Notes under the pieces: generated by a model
Database searches by the model: none
What the model saw: the letters and a program-made list of their open reading frames with translations, nothing else
What the model was told of the DNA's origin: nothing
Source of the DNA: Candidatus Subteraquimicrobium carltonvillense
GTDB lineage: Bacteria > Actinomycetota > Aquicultoria > Subteraquimicrobiales > Subteraquimicrobiaceae
DNA: 9,489 nucleotides
Reading direction: 5' to 3'
NCBI GenBank assembly: GCA_002339355.1
Contig: DDKQ01000024.1
Location: forward strand, 10,115-19,603
In this document: positions 6,590 through 9,489 of the stretch, piece by piece
Layout of the letters: every line of letters begins with the position of its first letter
Numbering within the stretch: the first letter of the stretch is position 1
Position numbers and translations under genes: made by a program

Positions 6590-7137
6590 CTCAAGAGGAA
6601 ATTATAAAAAAGGTTGTGGCTGCGTTAGAGAAAAGTAAGATTCCCTATATGCTTACTGGTGCGATTGCTGTCAGTTATTACGGCCGACCAAGGCTTACCC
6701 ATGACGTAGACTTGGTTGTTCAAATTCAATTAGAAGATGCTAAAAGAGTGGCTGAGCTTTTTAAAGATGAGTTTTATGTCTCGCTTGAGGGGATAGTTGA
6801 TGCTGTGAGGCATAGCACGATGTTTAATTTAATTCACCCAGAAACTGGTATCAAAGTGGACTGTTGGATATTAAAGCCCAAGGAGTACGATGAGCTTTCT
6901 TTTTCACGCCGGAGAAAGGAAATAGTTTTTGATCGGGAAACGTACATTTCTTCTCCGGAAGACTTAATCATAACGAAATTGGACTGGTATAAACAGTCTG
7001 ATATACAAAAACATTATGAAGATGTAGTAGGAATATTTCAAATTCAGCAGGGAAAACTTGATATTGACTATATTAAAGAATGGGCACAGCACTTTTCTTT
7101 TCTAGATATTGTTGAGGATATCCTTAAGAGAATTTGA
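6586..7137 (+). CDS. Nucleotidyltransferase-fold protein (MNT/AbiEii-like)
   Basis: A 183-residue protein of the DNA polymerase beta-like nucleotidyltransferase superfamily. The superfamily signature is visible: a GA motif (TGAIAVSYYG, residues 24-33, in place of the common GS), then HDVDLVV with the metal-binding pair D40 and D42. A likely third carboxylate is D92 in IKVDCWIL. The block SSPEDLIITKLDWY (about 122-135) followed by HYEDV is typical of AbiEii-like and minimal nucleotidyltransferases. Such enzymes transfer NMP to tRNA or protein, or act as toxins or antitoxins in two-gene systems; the substrate here is unknown. The start overlaps the stop of the 71-residue gene (ATGA), suggesting a two-component unit. 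A decayed fragment of a related gene lies at 8272-8310. The acidic residues look intact, so activity is likely. Confidence 0.82.
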   Translation: MTQEEIIKKVVAALEKSKIPYMLTGAIAVSYYGRPRLTHDVDLVVQIQLEDAKRVAELFKDEFYVSLEGIVDAVRHSTMFNLIHPETGIKVDCWILKPKEYDELSFSRRRKEIVFDRETYISSPEDLIITKLDWYKQSDIQKHYEDVVGIFQIQQGKLDIDYIKEWAQHFSFLDIVEDILKRI

Positions 7138-7188
7138 GATGAAGCTGGCCTGGGAGCAAAGAACTCTCGGGGCTTTGGATGCTTTGAG
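7138..7188 (+). pseudogene. Remnant of a second cas6 (3' end only)
   Basis: The 51 bases after the nucleotidyltransferase stop read DEAGLGAKNSRGFGCFE. This matches the Cas6 C-terminal glycine loop at about 6046-6089 (GLGAKNSQGFGCFE) in all but one residue over 14. Most base differences are third-position silent changes, so this is a separately evolved cas6 end rather than a recent copy. Nothing upstream resembles the rest of cas6. The reading frame is closed by the TGA at 7135-7137, has no start codon of its own, and runs in frame into the ERCC4 gene at 7195. The GAGGGG at its end (7186-7191) may serve as that gene's ribosome binding site. Confidence 0.75.
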
Positions 7189-7194
7189 GGGTCG

Positions 7195-8268
7195 ATGAGT
7201 AAAACTTACTGGATTTTGGAACAAGTAGAAGATGTGAAGTTTCCTTATCGCTTAAGCATAGTCGGTGAGGGCAAAGTCCTTCTTTGCCTAAGAGTCCAAG
7301 AAAAATGGCCTGGAACCAAAGGACAGATTTTTTGCCTGCGTGAAGAGGAAAGGGAGTGGACCCAACCTATAGCGGAGATAGAGCGGGTGCCTGTTGTTTC
7401 GCTAAGACGTTATGGCAAACGCCTTTCCATTGTCCTCGATAGATCCAAAAACAAGAGATGCGACTTCCTCTTCTTAAAGAAACCCTATAAGACCAGGGAA
7501 GGTGAATACGAGCAGATCTTCTGGAGAACTCAGCAGGCTCTTCGGGAACGAAGGCCAAGGGTAAAACTTACCCTTCGGGGCGCAGAATCTCTTCAAATTC
7601 TGGTTGATGCTGGCGAAAGATATCCTTGGAGATTTCCAGGTTGCGAGCTTCAAAGAGCAGTGCTCCCCGTAGGCGACTATGCCCTTTTGGGAAATGACGG
7701 TCTCCTGGCGGTAGTGGAGAGAAAGACCTTTGACAATCTCCTGTCTGAATTTGGGAGAATGTCCTCCCTTCACCAGATTCTTGGTGAGCTTGAATCATAT
7801 CCCCAAAGTGCACTGGTAATCGAGGCAGCCTATGCGGATTTTCTAAAGGCAGATAAATTGAGATATTATTCTCCATCTTTTGCTGCTAAGGTTATTGGAG
7901 AGCTCCACGCCATGCATCCAAATCTTTGTATCATCTTCGCTGGTAACAGGAAACTTGCCAACGAATGGACTCTACGATTTTTTGCCGCCATACAGTCTCA
8001 TGAGGATGACGTTCCTCAGCCAAAGGTTGCTGAAGCTATTGCAGAATACGGGAGCGGGCGAAGCCAACACCCCTGGAGAGGTGGAGCCTATTATGAAGTT
8101 AGGAAAGCATTAGAAGAGATGCCAAGGCAGTTTACCATTTCTAAATTAAGAGAAGCTTGCTCGGATATCCCAGATATGACCCTGCGCAAGGCTCTCAACG
8201 ACTTAAAAAGGGAAGGCAAAATCAGATGCCAAGGAAAAGGGAGAAAAAGTTACTGGGAGAAAATATAG
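7195..8268 (+). CDS. ERCC4/XPF-type nuclease with C-terminal winged-helix-like segment
   Basis: A 357-residue protein with a central ERCC4 nuclease domain (about 130-270). XPF/MUS81-type active-site residues are present: VDAGER (D138, E141, R142), GDY (D161) and VERKTFDNL (E175-R176-K177, D180), matching the GD-x(n)-ERK-x(3)-D signature. Family members cut branched or flapped DNA. The first 120 residues form a beta-rich, basic region I do not recognise. Residues 275-305 are a linker, and 310-357 (FTISKLREACSDIP, then LRKALNDLKREGKIRCQG) look like a winged helix for DNA binding. No helicase or HhH domain is present, unlike archaeal Hef/XPF. The ATG at 7195 is the only start in frame; its ribosome binding site GAGGGG is only 3 bases away, so translation may be weak. 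It lies between decayed cas6 and nucleotidyltransferase pieces, which suggests a defence or mobile-DNA role by inference. Confidence 0.85.
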   Translation: MSKTYWILEQVEDVKFPYRLSIVGEGKVLLCLRVQEKWPGTKGQIFCLREEEREWTQPIAEIERVPVVSLRRYGKRLSIVLDRSKNKRCDFLFLKKPYKTREGEYEQIFWRTQQALRERRPRVKLTLRGAESLQILVDAGERYPWRFPGCELQRAVLPVGDYALLGNDGLLAVVERKTFDNLLSEFGRMSSLHQILGELESYPQSALVIEAAYADFLKADKLRYYSPSFAAKVIGELHAMHPNLCIIFAGNRKLANEWTLRFFAAIQSHEDDVPQPKVAEAIAEYGSGRSQHPWRGGAYYEVRKALEEMPRQFTISKLREACSDIPDMTLRKALNDLKREGKIRCQGKGRKSYWEKI

Positions 8269-8271
8269 TGG

Positions 8272-8310
8272 TATAAATACCCTAGATTTACTCACGATGT
8301 TGACTTAGTA
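8272..8310 (+). pseudogene. Fragment of a second nucleotidyltransferase, cut off by the IS
   Basis: These 13 codons read YKYPRFTHDVDLV and match RPRLTHDVDLV of the intact nucleotidyltransferase (residues 34-44). Over the codons for THDVDLV every base difference is a silent third-position change. That indicates an independent, once-functional homologue. There is no start and no downstream continuation: similarity stops where the insertion-sequence left end is expected. It begins 3 bases after the ERCC4 stop codon. Confidence 0.65.
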
Positions 8311-9489
8311 CATAACTTTTGCGTTTTTTGGTTCTTTGATAATATGATAATAGAATCTCATCAGGGACTATAGCAATGTTTGAAGCCTTTCGTTGTAGCA
8401 ATGGAGGTGGTCTACTATGCTGCCAGTGGTGGCCTATCCAGATTTGGTTCAGCATTATGGTGAGTACTTTGCCCCGATCTTCTCCAACCAGGCTCAGATG
8501 CTCCATTTCAAACGTTATCTCTCTGGTCTCATTGTCAGCGAGAATGTGACCATAACGGGGATGAATGCTTGGTTCTTGTCGCGGACCGACCAAAGCAACT
8601 TCAACCGTTTCTTAACCTCAGCTTGTTGGTCTGAGGATAAACTCAATGAGTTGCGGATTGAGCTTTTAAATACCTCCCATCTTACCAAAGCTAAAAGATC
8701 CGGGGTGATCATCATCGACGACACTCTGGTGCACAAGACGGGCAAGAAAGTGCCCTTTACCGGCAGTTACTTCGAGGCCTCCTCTGGCACCTATAGCTGG
8801 GCCCAGAGCCTGGTGACCAGCCACTACGCCGATGGTAGGGTCTCCTGGCCCATCAACTTCGCCCTCTACTGCAAGCGGGAAGAGGTGAGGGAAGAGGAAT
8901 TTCGCACCAATAATGAACTCGCCTGCGAACTCTTCGAAGATGCACACTTAAGGAAAATTCCCGCGGCTACGGTTCTCTTTGATGCCTGGTATCTGGTGCC
9001 CGAACTCACCCGCAAGATTGAAGCAGCTTCCCGAGACTGTTAAGCTCCGGTTAAGCTAAACCGTAATCTAATCGGTGAATCCGGGCGAAGCGTAAGGATG
9101 GGTGATTGGGCATCAAACCTACCTAAAGAAAAGTTCAAGAAGATGAGCCTTAAGGATAAGGAGGTTTGGGTCTTAAGCTGTTTGAGACGAATTTCCAAAA
9201 TTGGTAGGGTGCGTCTGGTCGTGATCTTAAGTGATATCAAAAAGAGAGATGAGCTCACTATCCTAGCTACTTCTCATAAGCGTTGGGATGCAGCCAAGAT
9301 CATCTCAACCTATGGACTTCGCTTCACCATTGAGACGTTCTACCGAGACACCAAGCAACACCTGGGCCTAGAGGGAGCGCAGCTGCGAAAGCTTAAGGGT
9401 ATCAAACGACACTGGTACCTGGTCTTCACAGCCTACTCCTGCTCCTGGGTGCAACAAAAGGTGGCCTTCTGGGACGTCTAAGCACTAGC
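8311..9489 (+). mobile_element. IS4/IS701-like insertion sequence, right end outside the window
   Basis: Similarity to the nucleotidyltransferase ends at about 8310. A non-coding AT-rich leader follows (about 8311-8416) and then a transposase gene that ends at 9481, 8 bases before the window edge. The left boundary is inferred from this break, probably near CATAACTTTTGCG. The right terminal repeat and any target duplication cannot be seen. The leader contains AT-rich TTGATAATATGATAAT (8336-8351), a possible transposase promoter. Confidence 0.7.
8417..9481 (+). pseudogene. IS4/IS701-family DDE transposase interrupted by one in-frame stop
   Basis: A single reading frame of 355 codons encodes an RNase H-fold DDE transposase that would cut and paste the surrounding IS. 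Visible features are FKRYLSGLI near the N-terminus (about 31-39), IIIDDTLVHKTGKK with the first catalytic Asp at about 101, LFDAWY with the second at D189, and a C-terminal YGLRFTIETFYRDTK. The last matches the IS4-family YREK signature Y-x2-R-x3-E-x6-K exactly. The frame is broken by a TAA at 9041-9043, just after SRDC. Downstream the same frame continues with APVKLNRNLIGE and stays open to TAA at 9479-9481. A single base change (for example TAC or TAT to TAA) explains this. GGAGGTGG at 8403-8410, 6 bases before the ATG, is a strong ribosome binding site. The product is probably inactive unless the stop is read through or is a sequencing error. Confidence 0.85.

Noticed and set aside
5358..8310. 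A CRISPR array near cas6
   Set aside because: No regularly spaced repeat of about 24-37 bases with unique spacers is present; the hairpins at 6108-6322 all differ from each other.

Overview
The window holds a conserved Gram-positive-type cell-division cluster (1-5115), followed across a terminator by a patchwork accessory region (about 5220-9489). All genes are on the + strand. The genes sepF, proC, yggT and divIVA, preceded by the tail of a pgeF/yfiH-type gene and by yggS, match the dcw/ftsZ-distal neighbourhood of Bacillota and deep-branching Actinomycetota. Base composition is moderately low in GC, and a SOS box of the Bacillus DinR/LexA type lies at 5285-5298. I infer an anaerobic Gram-positive-type lineage, possibly thermophilic, and cannot name the genus.

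Region 1 (1-5217). The C-terminal end of PgeF/YfiH (1-168) is followed by a full-length Na+/phosphate cotransporter with a PhoU-like tail (274-1884). That gene is unexpected here, and its stop codon abuts the ribosome binding site of yggS (PLP-binding protein). Next come sepF (FtsZ membrane anchor), proC (last step of proline synthesis), a yggT-family membrane protein whose real N-terminus appears to use a CTG start, and a long divIVA. A good Rho-independent terminator at 5192-5217 closes the block.

Region 2 (5220-8310). A promoter-like TTGACA/TATAGT pair has a near-perfect LexA/DinR box between its two elements. About 55 bases downstream begins an orphan cas6, with no CRISPR array and no other cas gene in the window. 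Then come a 200-base cluster of five separate hairpins, a small ORF overlapping a nucleotidyltransferase (ATGA overlap), a short in-frame remnant of a second cas6 3' end, an ERCC4/XPF-type nuclease with a C-terminal winged-helix-like segment, and a 13-codon remnant of a second nucleotidyltransferase. The order is thus cas6 - nucleotidyltransferase - cas6 tail - ERCC4 nuclease - nucleotidyltransferase fragment. This suggests a repeated, partly decayed defence-type module.

Region 3 (about 8311-9489). An IS4/IS701-like insertion sequence carries a transposase interrupted by one in-frame TAA; the catalytic D, D and the YREK signature are otherwise intact. The IS appears to have cut off the second nucleotidyltransferase. 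Its right end lies outside the window.
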